A DNA stretch of 64,000 nt from Sclerotinia nivalis (lineage: Eukaryota > Ascomycota > Leotiomycetes > Helotiales > Sclerotiniaceae): NCBI GenBank assembly GCA_029531795.1, contig JAPEIS010000013.1:2108001-2172000 (forward strand), read 5' to 3'. The translations under genes were made by a program, and so were the position numbers. The notes beneath the pieces were generated by a model. That model was not told the DNA's origin, did no database searches, and saw nothing but the letters and a program-made list of their open reading frames with translations. Of this stretch, positions 47,529-59,062 are shown piece by piece. Within the stretch, counting starts at the first letter, position 1; each line of letters opens with the position of its first letter.

Positions 47529-50500
47529 CTATATCTTTTTCCGCTTAGTGCCTTGTCCCTGGGTTTTACCAATACCTTTTCCCTTAGCCTTAGCTTTTCC
47601 AGAGCTAGAGCGCGATGTCTTTGGTACAGATATAGCATCCTCTTCATCATCTGGTTCATTCTCCTCCATTTCAACATCTGCATCTGCATCTTGATCTCCA
47701 TCCTCATTCTCACCCCCATCCATCTCCTCCACACTCCTCTTCCTCCCCTTTCCCTTTCCCTTCCCACTCCCCTTTCCATTCGCACTCGCTGCTTTCTTCC
47801 TCTCCTGCGCCCCAACACTCAACTCATTCCTCTTCGCCCACTCCCTCGCATCATCGGCAAAAGTCCCTCTATCCTTCAACGCATTTCCCTTTTTCTTCGC
47901 CTTCAATTTTCCCACCGCCTCTCTCATCCTCTTACTTCCACCTTTTTCCCTTTCTCCACCCCCACCATTACCAGTGCCCAACCCTCCCACCCCCACACCA
48001 CCCTCAAAAAACCTCGTAATGTTACTTTGAGTCCCCTCCAACTCCCGTCTATTCATATCCCTAATAACCGGTACTAGTATCTCATCTACTCTCTCCTGAC
48101 TCCAACCAACTGTACTCATCAAAAAATCTCTCAATTGTCCTAGATCTGGGACTCCCCATTGGAAAGCGCCGGTTGTACTATCAACATCTGGTTTTAAATA
48201 CGCTTCTGTAACTGCTGCGCTGGGGAATCCTGGAGGTAGAAAGAGTTTGGTAGCTTGTGAGCGACGGAATTTTTTGCGGAAGAGTGTTGGCTCGCTTGCG
48301 AGGGGAGGAGTAGTGAGAGGGTTTTGAACGGTGGACCACCATTCTTTGAATTCTTGTAGACCGGTTTGAGAGGGGAACTCGGAAAGGATTTCTACAGCGG
48401 TGACGGGGCCGATGCCTGGTATACCTTCTGTGTAATCTGAACCTAGTAAATGTGCAATTGAGATAAGTTGATCTCTGGAGAGAGAAAGTTCTTTTTCAAG
48501 ATCGGATAAGAGATAGCATTCAACGAGTTTATTGCTATTGAATAAATTCTTATAAACGCGTGTACCACCGAAAAGAAAGATATCGGAATCATCTGTAACT
48601 ATACCGTCTACAAGACCAAGGTGTACCAGTTCGGCACATTGAGCTTCTGCTTCCATTGGTGCGGTGATGTAAGGAATACCAAATAAACGAAGTAGAGCTT
48701 GACATTCCGTGATCATAATATGTGATACTTCATCCGCATCTCTACGATCTTTCTTTTGTTGACTTCGTAAAGCTTTGAGTTCTTTTTCATATGAATCATG
48801 GTTTTCTTTTTCGGATTTATTGTTCAGGGTACTGGCGAATCTAGCATGCTCTTCTGCTTCGATAGCAAGTTGGGTCATAAGTTCTTCCTCTTCTGGGTCA
48901 CTGAAATCGAATTCGTCTGGAATCGCTTCGGCTTCTTGGCGATCGTATGCATCGTCAACTGGTGGTTGGAGAGTTTCTGTCGGACCAGATGGGAAGACAG
49001 TTGTAGAATTCGCCATATCAACATCTTCAAACACTGGCGATGGGCTTTTTCTTGTAGAAGTTGAGGGTTGAATAGGCTCTGTTGCTTGAACATCAGAAAT
49101 ATCGACATCTTCGAAGACGGGAGATGGTGATCTTGATTTCGAAGAAGTCTCTTTGATGCTCACTGACGCAGCGTTACTTGCAGCTACAGTTTTCTTACAC
49201 TTAGGGACAACATCCCCATGATCGCTTTCCGACCACTCAACCGGCTCATCAGAATCCTGTAGCAATTCAACCGTATTTTCTACACGAGGTTCAACCGGTA
49301 GCCGTCTATCCTGAGCAGTATCAGATTTTGGTGGTTCAGCTCTAACAACATCTGCCAAATCATCCACACTCTCTTTCGCAACTTCAAGCGTAGGAGCTTT
49401 ATCCAAAATTTCCACATCACTATCATTAGCATCATCATCAGAATCCAGATGAATAACACCATGATCACGTTGGAAGATCCTCTCATCCTCTTCTGCTCTT
49501 TCGCGATCCTTCGCATTTAATTCTTGATCTTTCTTGCGTTGCTGTTGAACCTGTGACCTGATGTCATCATTACCAACTAGCCAAGGAGGTAACGGTTTCG
49601 CTTTCTCTTCTTCATCTTCCTTTTCGAAACCACCAGCAAGTACCTCTTCATCCTCTTCTTGAGGCTCTTCGGCCAAGTTTTCTGATTGCTTCTTCTTGCC
49701 AAATAAAGATGATTTAAATTGAAGACTCTCAAACGGCAACGGGCCATCGAAAGGATTCTTCTTATTCACAGCAACTGGTGCTACTTGACGAACTTTTTCC
49801 GGCGCTTTCTGTGTTCTTGCCTTTCTCAATGCCGCTTGGAAATCCATATCGCTATCACTATCACTATCCAGCTTCTCGCTATCTTCTTTCCGTTTCGGGA
49901 CAGCAGCATTAGCTCTATTATTGACCATATGAGCAATCATTTTCCCGCTCGATTTGGTGAGAGGTCTAGCATCTGCTACTGCTCTTTGCTCATATTCCGG
50001 CATGGGAACATCCTCAAATGAATCATCTTCGTCTTCCTCTTCCTCTTCCTCTTCCTGGCCATGACCTTTCTGCAGTGATAACTCAATAGCTCGATTCAGA
50101 TGATCTTCCTCATCAAGTTCATCATCTTGCCCCTGGTCTTGCTGCAATGACATAGCGATCGCACGATTGAGATCTTCATCCTCATCATCGTAAGTAGCAT
50201 CCATCGTACTAGGTCCCGGTTGTCCACCTGTATCGTCCACAAAAAGAGAATCCGGATCTTCAGACGGTAATCTTACCGGCCGCGGATTTGATTTTCTTCT
50301 CGAGTTTTCGTATTCCTTTCTCCTATTAGCAACTTCTCTTGCTTGAAATTCGCTATAAGTCACGTTCCGCCCATTATCTCTGGCTTTTGGTAATCGGTTC
50401 AAACCCTCAACAGGAACATCCTCAAAATCATCTTCCTCAGATTCGGACACCAAATTAACCTTATTTTTCCTTTGATCATAATCATCCACATCAATGGGTT

Positions 50501-51527
50501 TATTCCTATCACCCACCCCCTTCTCCAATGAAACCACACCTAGCGCCCAACCACCTTCAACCCCATCATTCTTAACCAAAACATATTCCCTCCCCCTCTC
50601 CCCCACAATTCTATTCGTCCCATTAACCCCAAACATATGCTCCTCAGAATTCATCCCATTCAAATTCATCAATCTCTGAGTCAACTCATTCCTCTCCCTA
50701 ACCCTCTCAATCTGAAATCTAGAGAAAGCCATTCGATCAGGAAACATCTCTTCCAATTGTTCCTTACTCAACCCCATCCTCAATCTACTTCTTAACCTCG
50801 CCGCATTCAAAATATTATACCGATCCCCAGCCGGCAAACTCATAAAAAACTCCCCATTAAAATCTATCTTGCTGAAATCATATAAATTGACATCTTCCCC
50901 ATTGTGGAATTGTCTCGCATATTCTTCCAATTCCTCCGCACTCATAATCCTCGGATCTTCCGGCCTCCCCATCCCTTCTATCCCATTTGTAAGTTCGGGT
51001 AAATGATATGCATCTTTTTTGTAGAATTTTCGACTCGTTTGTCGTTCTTGTGCTGACATTCCTATCTCATCCACATACGCCAATTGTTCTTCCGGCACAA
51101 CCTCCTCTTCCTCAACCGTAGGTCTATTTCTCCCCTCCCTTTCCCTCTTCTTCCTCTCACTATCTTCCTCCTCCGCTCTCCTCTTCATCTGTACTCCCAA
51201 TAATCTCCCCGCCGTCCTAACAGCATCTTCTCTCCTGCCCTCTCTCCTTCTTTTCCTACCCAGAACTGTTTGACGTTTTAATATCGGTGCGCCACCATCA
51301 AATACAAAAACTGGTTTAATCCCATGAAACAATAATTTGCATATCCTTCTAAAGAATCCCACGATATGTGAGTTTCGAAGGGCATTTCCTTCTTTATCGC
51401 GTACGGCTTTGAGGAATTGATAGATCCAGATTGAGGCGTCGACGGCGAGACGTTTGCGATTTAGAGCTGGGAGGGGAGTAGGACGAGCGCAGGGTTGGAC
51501 GATGGTCCAAAGACCAGTGACACCCAT
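47529..51527 (-). CDS. RAD2: Rad2/XPG structure-specific endonuclease (nucleotide excision repair)
   Basis: Intronless, 1,332 aa. The XPG N-domain is at residues 1-105 (MGVTGLWTIVQPCARP, LAVDASIWIYQFLKA, PVFVFDGGAPILKR). A long acidic spacer carries two ubiquitin-interacting-like helices (DLNRAIAMSLQQD near 445; HLNRAIELSLQK near 475). The XPG I-domain is near 940-1040 (APMEAEAQCAEL, GIVTDDSDIFLFGG), followed by the helix-hairpin-helix GIPGIGPVTAVEIL. The C-terminus is Lys-rich with KGKGKGRKR and KGTKRKK-like nuclear signals. The long spacer distinguishes Rad2/XPG from FEN1 and Exo1. It cuts 3' of DNA lesions in nucleotide excision repair with TFIIH. Start context CACCATGG is strong. Called rad13 in fission yeast. 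Confidence 0.95.
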   Translation of the reverse strand: MGVTGLWTIVQPCARPTPLPALNRKRLAVDASIWIYQFLKAVRDKEGNALRNSHIVGFFRRICKLLFHGIKPVFVFDGGAPILKRQTVLGRKRRREGRREDAVRTAGRLLGVQMKRRAEEEDSERKKREREGRNRPTVEEEEVVPEEQLAYVDEIGMSAQERQTSRKFYKKDAYHLPELTNGIEGMGRPEDPRIMSAEELEEYARQFHNGEDVNLYDFSKIDFNGEFFMSLPAGDRYNILNAARLRSRLRMGLSKEQLEEMFPDRMAFSRFQIERVRERNELTQRLMNLNGMNSEEHMFGVNGTNRIVGERGREYVLVKNDGVEGGWALGVVSLEKGVGDRNKPIDVDDYDQRKNKVNLVSESEEDDFEDVPVEGLNRLPKARDNGRNVTYSEFQAREVANRRKEYENSRRKSNPRPVRLPSEDPDSLFVDDTGGQPGPSTMDATYDDEDEDLNRAIAMSLQQDQGQDDELDEEDHLNRAIELSLQKGHGQEEEEEEEDEDDSFEDVPMPEYEQRAVADARPLTKSSGKMIAHMVNNRANAAVPKRKEDSEKLDSDSDSDMDFQAALRKARTQKAPEKVRQVAPVAVNKKNPFDGPLPFESLQFKSSLFGKKKQSENLAEEPQEEDEEVLAGGFEKEDEEEKAKPLPPWLVGNDDIRSQVQQQRKKDQELNAKDRERAEEDERIFQRDHGVIHLDSDDDANDSDVEILDKAPTLEVAKESVDDLADVVRAEPPKSDTAQDRRLPVEPRVENTVELLQDSDEPVEWSESDHGDVVPKCKKTVAASNAASVSIKETSSKSRSPSPVFEDVDISDVQATEPIQPSTSTRKSPSPVFEDVDMANSTTVFPSGPTETLQPPVDDAYDRQEAEAIPDEFDFSDPEEEELMTQLAIEAEEHARFASTLNNKSEKENHDSYEKELKALRSQQKKDRRDADEVSHIMITECQALLRLFGIPYITAPMEAEAQCAELVHLGLVDGIVTDDSDIFLFGGTRVYKNLFNSNKLVECYLLSDLEKELSLSRDQLISIAHLLGSDYTEGIPGIGPVTAVEILSEFPSQTGLQEFKEWWSTVQNPLTTPPLASEPTLFRKKFRRSQATKLFLPPGFPSAAVTEAYLKPDVDSTTGAFQWGVPDLGQLRDFLMSTVGWSQERVDEILVPVIRDMNRRELEGTQSNITRFFEGGVGVGGLGTGNGGGGEREKGGSKRMREAVGKLKAKKKGNALKDRGTFADDAREWAKRNELSVGAQERKKAASANGKGSGKGKGKGRKRSVEEMDGGENEDGDQDADADVEMEENEPDDEEDAISVPKTSRSSSGKAKAKGKGIGKTQGQGTKRKKI

Positions 51528-51963
51528 GGTGAGAGTGTTGTATTTTTATGTTCTATCGATAGATTGGGCTGAATATTATGATTCGCAGATCAGCAAGTTC
51601 CTGCCGGTAAAACTAGACGATGGCGAGAAATAGGTAGCAATCGAATCTAAAGTGAATGAAACTCTTAACTCTTAGCTGCTTCTGTATACGATTGCGCTTG
51701 TCGAATACTTATCCCAACTGGAAGTCCTCCCAATCAGTACTATCGTCTCTCCAATCCAGATATTTAAACAACAAACTTCACAAACCTCCCATCCCACATC
51801 TCACTTCCACCATCTTCCCAAGTCCAAAACCGCGTTAATGACGCATATCGGCCACGAATCCACGTGATCTTTTATCTTATCGCCGAACACCCTCATTCAA
51901 TTTATTTCCCCGTCCTCAATTCTCAATCCCCAATCTTCCCTCCACAACAACTCATGCACAATC
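51528..51963. promoter_or_regulatory. Divergent promoter between RAD2/XPG and the NatC Lsm subunit
   Basis: 436 bases between opposite starts. C/T-rich on the plus strand near 51,940, as in fungal core promoters. No specific element recognised. Confidence 0.4.
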
Positions 51964-52680
51964 ATGACCTCACTCGCCCCCGCCTCTTCCTCCAACTCCT
52001 CCCCCGAAATCCAAGAATCTCCAGCTCACCAACAAGCGCGTACCTACCTACACAGTCTCCTATCCAAAACCCTTCTCATCCATACAACCGACAATCGCAT
52101 GTTTCGGGGGTCATTCAAGTGTACCGATTCTGTTTGTTTACCTAGTTCTCCTTCTCTCCTCCTATTCCTATTCTCTGCTTGCACATTTCCTATACTTCTT
52201 TGATTGTGCGGGATGGTTTGTCTAGTATCGCATATCGATTCTTACTTTTATTGTATTCTCGTATCTTATTTTCCAAATAACTACTAACAAAAACAACCAA
52301 CAAAATAGGACCTCAACATAATCCTTTCGGAAACCTACGAATATTGCATTCCACCTTCTCCTCCAACCTCAACCTTAACCTCAACCTCAATACCACAACC
52401 TCCCCCCTCAACCTCCCCCTCCACATCTTCCGCAAACCCCTCCACATCAACCTCTCAAACCCCACCCTCCGCACCCATCCTAAACATAACACCGCGCTGG
52501 CTAGGTCTCGTCGTCGTACCCGGAAAACACATCGTACGAATCGAGCTTGAAGAATTCGAGAGTCAGGTGCGAGGACGGAAAACTACAACCACTACCACCA
52601 TTTCAGATCCACTAGCTAAGGTTAAGGCCCCGGAACAAGATCCTTTGATCAAAGGAAAAGGAAAGGAAATTTCTATTTGA
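51964..52680 (+). CDS. Lsm-domain auxiliary subunit of the NatC N-terminal acetyltransferase (Naa38/Mak31-like)
   Basis: Exons 51964-52131 and 52309-52680 (intron 177 bp with a CTAAC branch site) give 179 aa. The Sm1 motif is LLIHTTDNRMFRGSFKCTDS plus, after the splice, DLNIILSETYEY; the Sm2 motif is LGLVVVPGKHIVRIELEEF. Between them is a Pro/Ser/Thr-rich insert of about 45 residues. A lone Lsm domain with a GxxxVPGxHI Sm2 motif is typical of the NatC subunit LSMD1/Naa38, which joins Naa30 and Naa35 in the cytosol to acetylate nascent Met-hydrophobic N-termini. Another Lsm-like protein is the alternative. The C-terminal tail is basic. Confidence 0.82.
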
Positions 52681-53751
52681 GAAGAGGCATTTTAAGAATG
52701 GCATACATGAAGGGATATATGAGATCAATTGAATCTATAAACCTATAAACAAGAGCCAACCCCAAGGATCATCTCATCTCACCTCACCTCACCCCATTCA
52801 AACACCATCAGATCATACAAACGCATCTAACCTTCACGACAACAAACCACCTATAGAGATCAAGCATAACCAGAATATTTGCTACTCTACTTGGTAGATT
52901 AAAAAGCAGTATCGGAAAAATGAAGAGGAAGGAAATGGTAGTGGGCATGAACAGGCACAGGTAAGCGAGGAAAGAAAATAAGAAAGGGGATTAAAGTGAA
53001 GATACGGATTAAGGTCCCTATCCAGATACATTGAAGGATGTCTATCAGTAAAGGAGGGATCAGTATTGTGCAGTCAGTTACCAAGGGGTGAAAACAGTAC
53101 AATACTCACAATACTCAAAATACTAAAGTTTAAATCTCAATCATCCAAAGACTTGGAGACTTAGAATTCGAGGAATGATCGGAAGGAACTGTTCAAAGAC
53201 TACTTTTTGCACATTGCGTTGCATACAAAGTACTCCATATTGATAGTATACATATGTATGTAGATAGATACCTCAAGAAAGACATAAAATAAAACAAAGA
53301 GTACAAATCACAGATATAGATCAAAAGTAATAAAAAAATAACATTCATTAAAAACTACAAATACAAAAGCGAAGGACCCCAAATAAGTGTTCCTTTTCCC
53401 TTTCCCTTCCGACTTCCCCCTTGGAAACCCCTTTTAACCCTAACCCCTATTTCATATCCTCATATATCATATATGATCAATTACCACCACATAGCATTCC
53501 AACATTATCATGAATTAAGAGAGGAAAGGGAAATAAAATATATCGACCCATTCCGAGCAGTCATAAGCATACCTAGTTTCGCGACGTGAAAAAAAAAGAT
53601 CTTGGGAATATGCTCGAGGCCCACCAGTCCAATCCAGTTCCATTGTTTCCTACATTGACACTTATTGAATCCCCTACCATCCTTTAACACCTTCACTAGC
53701 TGATTAATAATCTTCTTATTCTTTCTTGATATTAAGATTGGATTTCGACTA
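52681..53751. other. Convergent intergenic region, no gene seen
   Basis: About 1.1 kb between two 3' ends. It contains a CTCATCTCACCTCACCTCACC repeat-like stretch near 52,770-52,795. Minus-strand open stretches (52899-53102, 53508-53858) lack features; the second partly overlaps the end of the next gene in another frame. Confidence 0.5.
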
Positions 53752-55303
53752 TTATACGAGTTCTTCTTGACGACCTCTTTGTTCGCCGTTGGTGACGCTA
53801 CCTTGATGGGAGTGAGCAATTTCTTCCTCCTCTTCCTCATCTTCGTATTCGTCTCCACCCTTGTGAGCGGCAGCTGGAACCCAAAGACCGGACTCGTTAT
53901 CGTTCAAGGGTTGATCTTGACCAGTGAGGTCATGACCTTGAGCGTTACGTTGAATGTTGTTGCGTCTGCGTTGAGACAAAGTGCGAGCTCGGGTGGAGAG
54001 ATTGGCAGAGACGGCAGCATTGGAGTTAACCCAGTTGGTGAGAGAATCTTCGCAATCTTGAATGATGGCCTTGCTAGCCTCATATCCATCATATGCTTGA
54101 CGAGTTTCACCCGGAGTGACCGGAGTGTCATCAACAAGTTCCAAAAGATGCTTTCCGTAACCAGCAATGATAGCGACCTTTTCGCAATGCTCACGGAGAG
54201 CATCGAATTGGTAGGTGTAGGCAGCCTTGAGCTTCTCACGGGTAATGTTGGAGAGTTGAGCTTCAGCGACCAAGGATTCGGCCTCAGCACGAACAAGCTC
54301 TTGCTCAAGAACGACGATTCTTGGAGAGTCTGGCTCCTTGTATTTAAGTTGAGCAATTTGGTCAGTAATCTTTTGTTTGCGATCTCTGCTGGGTTGAACG
54401 GAAGCCTCAATGTTTCTGATGCTCTTGATGGTAACACGATATTGGTCATAACGATCAACATATTGGTCCTCTAGTTCACCAATCTCGTAAAGTAATACAC
54501 CAAGCTTGTCAGTAACATCTGACACATCTTCGTCGCATCCTTCTCCCCAGATGGAAAGTTGTTGCTACATGATGTTAGATTATAGCTTTATAATATGTTT
54601 TGTAAAAGAATTTACTTACTGCTACCTCCATTCTTTCTCTTCCGACAAGTTCCATACTGCGCATAACATTCTTCTCCATCTTCACGAGTTGACCAAGCTT
54701 TTTGGATAGCTCTGGGCCCCTGGTGTTGAGCGCAGAGTGTGTCTTAAGTCGCATAGCATGGCCTGAATTAATAACTGTTAGCAAGTTATCCTCTTCAATA
54801 GCAAGGCAAAGGAGTTGATTTTATTGGCTCTTGCAACCAGAAATCAATCAACAATTTACGCAGGCCATAGATATCATGACACCCGACACAGGCAACCATC
54901 TCCCGTATAGCCAAAAGATTCTGTTGAACAAATAGGCATATCCAGATTGACCACACAGAACGACTTGCTGCCCCGCCTTCCCTTTGCGCATCCCATTCCC
55001 CGTTCACAGAAACTTCCGTATACCCCACATCCATCATGCAAAACTTAGGGTAGACGTCATAGAAATGTACTGACCGATACCGCTTCTACCGAAGATCCTT
55101 CCAGATTTTGTGCTCGAAGGTGGCGGAGGAGGATTCTGAAGTTGCGAGGCCTATGAAGAAGAAGAAAGAAAGACTCGTCAGTTGAGATGTTCAATGTTCA
55201 TTTTAATACTGCGACAAGATTGTGCCTGCCATCACCCCTCGAGCTACAGTGTAGAACTTACAGTAGGAGCCCGCGATTGTCTCATAGAGTATGTGCGATG
55301 CAT
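53752..55303 (-). CDS. PIL1: Eisosome core protein Pil1/PilA
   Basis: Exons 55303-55262, 55150-55075, 54762-54620 and 54564-53752 give 357 aa. The N-terminus [19 protein letters not shown] is the hallmark of Pil1/Lsp1, followed by [20 protein letters not shown], then the BAR domain with [27 protein letters not shown] and [13 protein letters not shown], ending with a Glu-rich tail. It assembles into filaments that shape membrane furrows (eisosomes) at the plasma membrane by binding PI(4,5)P2. The second intron (54763-55074, 312 bp) is unusually long for this window. The tiny 14-codon first exon is typical of fungal pil1 genes. Upstream sequence at 55,304-55,700 is its promoter. Confidence 0.95.
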
Positions 55304-57266
55304 TGTGAAGGTGGTTTGGTTGATTTGTTAGTTCAAGGGCCTTTGTTGCGATGTGAGTAAACAAGTAAAGAGATCTTTGTTGATTCGAAATTGATTAGAT
55401 GTATGGGGGGGAAAAGAGGATTGTTGTTGATGATGATTGATAGATTAATAGAATAGATAAGTTAAATGGTTATAATCGAATAGAGAAGGAAGCTTCGGGA
55501 ATGGATGCTTGATACCTATTGCTTTTCTTGTTGATCTGGAGAGTGAAGTGGGACAAACACACTTTTAGATCATGACGATCATTTTTGAATCCTGGTTCAG
55601 CACTGAAGAAGTTCCCTACCTACTCCGTAAGAGATTATAACAAGGAAATGACGTCGGCTCCTCCTCATTCGGTAAAATAGCGTGATTTTCAATACTAGGA
55701 AGAATGATGAAAAAATGATGAAAATATGACAAAATGATAAAATGAACCAATTAAATCTCTTCAATTGAATTAACCTGGAAGCATCAACAGGATTTTATGC
55801 GGGACGGAATACAGGAAAATATTACTAAGCATGAAAGCAGCTTTCATGCTTTACTGTTTGCTGTGCGTGCAGGTGCAGGTAAGGGGGACCTTTCTGACCT
55901 TTCTGACTCCATCCAAATTCTGGATTTCTACCATGTTTTAAATCGGAATTCGATCTCTATAAACGATGGATCATGACATTTCTTCTTATGGATTCAACTG
56001 CTTGATCTTCATCATGGATATATATTAGATCTTCAATGTATACTGCAGGATCCCGAGATGCTTATATCAATAATGCTCCACCAGGGAACGACCTTGAATA
56101 TGGATGTTGTCGTTACCACAGCTATATACCTAGAGTACAATATCCCACCACACCCCATCTCATCACAACACATCACCTCAAACAAGATTCATGAAAAGCT
56201 CTACTTCTACTACGATGGAGAAATAAAACAAATCTAAAGCATCCGCCAACTTTTAACGTCACTTTCTCTTTACTTTTACAACACGGGAAAGCTTTCGGAA
56301 ACGCTATCTACAAAATCCTTTACCACTTTTGTCTTTTCCAGCTCCCGGTCCCGCAGACTTTACGATTATTCTAGTCTAGCACCGGTAGCTATCGAACTCT
56401 AAAGCTATGAAGCGGTCCCTTTTTATCGTCTAGCCAAGGAACCAATGTGGCTGTGAAACCATAACTGCCGATTAGACAGGTTTTCACTCGATTCGCCTTT
56501 GGATTTCTGCCAACTTTAGGTTCAGATGTTGAATGAAATTTTGGTGATGGATTGTGTTGACTCGATTAACTCGATTGTCTAGTCACGTGTCGTATGTATT
56601 TCCAAGTTTCTTTGTTTCGTTTCCTGTGTTTCTGCTAGCATGTTCTCCCACCTTTGTCTTTCCAGAACAACTACTGTATACCGCTTCCATCGTGTGAAGT
56701 TTTACCAATCTCATGAATTCTGAGAATCGATCATTTGGAAACAATGCATTTGGTCTCTTGAGTGTGAATGGGAGGTAGTAGAAATTAGAACTACCGTCTT
56801 ATTGAATGGACCTGGTGATGGCGATAGCGAAGTGTGTCTTCTTTCTACAAAAAACTCTCACTGAAAATGAGGGATCGGCCGTATGATTCTCATAGAACGT
56901 TCGTAGGGAATGCTCATAGAGTGATTGTTTGAGAAGTCTCAGGAACAATCACTCCCCTTCAAACCAACAAGCAGAAGTTAAGGTTAAAACGTCTTTGTAA
57001 TACAAGAAGTCTCCAGAAGAAAGAATTGGTAGCTACTCTGTCAATCACAACAAAGAGAACAGAGATCTCGAGATTTATTGTTCACTATTCGAGTTATAGA
57101 ACAACACATCCAAATCATCTATATAAGCTTCATCTCCTCACCCTAATCCCATCTCCTCACCCCAATCCTTCCATTCTCCGAGTCTATCGCAACCGCAAAA
57201 CTACTTTCTTAAAACAAACAGATAAAAAGTAGTGACCAACCAACCAACCAACCCAAAACCACCAAG
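55304..57266. promoter_or_regulatory. Two-kilobase divergent intergenic region upstream of Pil1 and a small secreted protein gene
   Basis: No gene supported in nearly 2 kb. It has ATGATGAAAA/ACAAAATGAT low-complexity repeats at 55,703-55,748. The right end, next to 57,267, is C/T-rich with an AACC run (ACCAACCAACCAACCAACCC, 57,236-57,255) directly before the start, probably 5' untranslated region. Confidence 0.45.
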
Positions 57267-57503
57267 ATGAAGTCTACAATCCTCATCTCAGCATTTATCG
57301 CAGTCACAGTCACCACTGCAATTCAGCTACCAAACCCCGAACCACAAACCTTCAACCATACCCATCCATCTCACAGCAATCATACCCCAATCTCGATTTA
57401 CAAATCGGCACCCAGAACGATGATTACATTACCAGGTGGTGTATTTGTGCGAACAGCTATGCCATTGAGTACCCAGGCCACAGATGCTGATACCGAGACA
57501 TGA
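57267..57503 (+). CDS. Small secreted protein (78 aa), function unknown
   Basis: Intronless, 78 aa. The start is ATG 57,267 after an AACC-rich leader. A signal peptide (STILISAFIAVTVTTAIQL) is followed by a His/Asn/Thr/Ser/Pro-rich segment and a short hydrophobic TMITLPGGVFVRT stretch. No Cys, so not a typical disulfide-rich effector. No family recognised. A ten-copy minisatellite begins about 49 bases after its stop codon. It could instead be the first exon of a longer gene, but I see no good downstream continuation. Confidence 0.5.
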   Translation: MKSTILISAFIAVTVTTAIQLPNPEPQTFNHTHPSHSNHTPISIYKSAPRTMITLPGGVFVRTAMPLSTQATDADTET

Positions 57504-59062
57504 TGGTAGCTGCCTCAGTATCGAACCGTCACAGAAATGGATGAATGGTGAGTGTCGAGTGTCGAGTGTCGAGTGTCGAGTGTCGAGTGTCGAGTGTCGA
57601 GTGTCGAGTGTCGAGTGTCGATGAATAGAAGATTTGTCGGTGCTGCATGAAGTTTTCCTATTATCTAATTTCATATGTTTTTTAACTTGAACTCTGCTAT
57701 TATTATACTGTCCCTGTTTTGTGTCCTGTGTGCTCTGTGGATGTGCGAAAATCTCCCAATTAACCGTAAATTAGATGTACTCTGTAGATATACATCCTAC
57801 TAAGTTCAAACGACAAATGATAATATAATTTGACTGTATACCTATCCTATCCCAAGCTGAGCATTTCCCAGATCTTATTCGATACTATTATCCATTCAAT
57901 ACCTATACTAATAGGTAGTAGTAATTCGCGTACTCCCTCTCTTATTTGATAAATTCCTTTAATCGTGATTTATTTCTCGGTATATCAAATTCATTTATAT
58001 CGTAGCAAATATGGTAGCAAAGTATCTTTGAGATTTCGGTAGGCAAGATGCGATTTTAATGTGGGTGTGAGGGTTGCTTTGTCATTATCGTACAAATGAA
58101 ACTATATACAGCCACCTACAAGAACAACCCTTTCAATGCTGACTGGACCGTGCGATAGTATGGTATGCACTTTATATCCGTGGGAATTACGGTAGAACTC
58201 TTTTTCGGAATTTGTTGTTTATTTTTTGGGTTTTTTTATTTTTGGTTTTTGGTTTTTGGTTTTATATCTATATACGAAAACAAAAACATCTTTCCAAATA
58301 TCTACCAAAGTATACAAAAATAAACGATTGAGTCCCAGTATAGTTGAAGCACCACAATATTCCAGGTACCAAAAATTAATCCTTTCATTCATTCTGCTGT
58401 TGTGTTTATTCATCGAAGTTCATCAAAAGCTTGAACTCCACCAATCTGCAGATAAAAACACGCATTAACCTATCAACTTCTTTAACGGGTAACTCAACAC
58501 CGGAGTTTCCGTGTAGCTTCGTCTGGCTTACCCGCTTTGCAGGTTAGCCACATTTGATCTAATACCCAATTGGAAGGTGTTTAGTCGATTGCATACCGTT
58601 AATCAAGCTTTGGATCATTCTTGGCTTATGCACCTGCCATATATGTTATCAAGCTCGAGAGCTACCCTTGGCTAACCTTGATGATATGTCACATCGGCTT
58701 GATTTGATCCCCATTTGCGGGGAATGTGATAATCATGGTGAGAGATTATTCGCGCAGATGAGATCTTCAAATGCAAGTGCCCGGTTCGTGCAGACGAGGT
58801 ACATGATTGTGCTCAGGTACAAGGGGAAAATAGATGTTATGTGATCCGAGGTGATGATGGCAAAATTTAATTTACACAGAGGTTGGGAAAGGTTGATAAA
58901 GAGCTGTATTCCCTCATGATGTTTTGTTGTGCTACCTCTTCCCTACTTACTCTAGTCACCTTTCCTCCTCCATTCTTTTCCTCATCCCTCCTACTTCTAC
59001 CCTTCATCATTTGAAGATTCAATTGTTTGACCGCCAATTGATCTCATTGACCTTCTTCAATC
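57504..59062. other. Intergenic region with a 7-bp minisatellite
   Basis: No gene supported. It includes the GTGTCGA array (57552-57621) and a TTTTTGG-rich run at about 58,203-58,262. The last 150 bases are C/T-rich and probably the promoter/leader of the sedolisin. Confidence 0.5.
57552..57621. repeat. GTGTCGA minisatellite, ten perfect 7-bp copies
   Basis: Ten head-to-tail copies of GTGTCGA with no mismatch. Because 7 is not a multiple of 3 it would encode a frame-cycling 7-residue repeat, but it lies outside any supported gene. It is just downstream of the small secreted protein gene. Confidence 0.95.

Noticed and set aside
47553..48077. 174-codon plus-strand frame rich in Leu/Ser/Pro
   Set aside because: Antisense to the Lys/Arg/Gly-rich C-terminus of the XPG nuclease.
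53767..54474. 235-codon plus-strand open frame over Pil1
   Set aside because: Antisense to the well-conserved Pil1 coding exon; no independent features.
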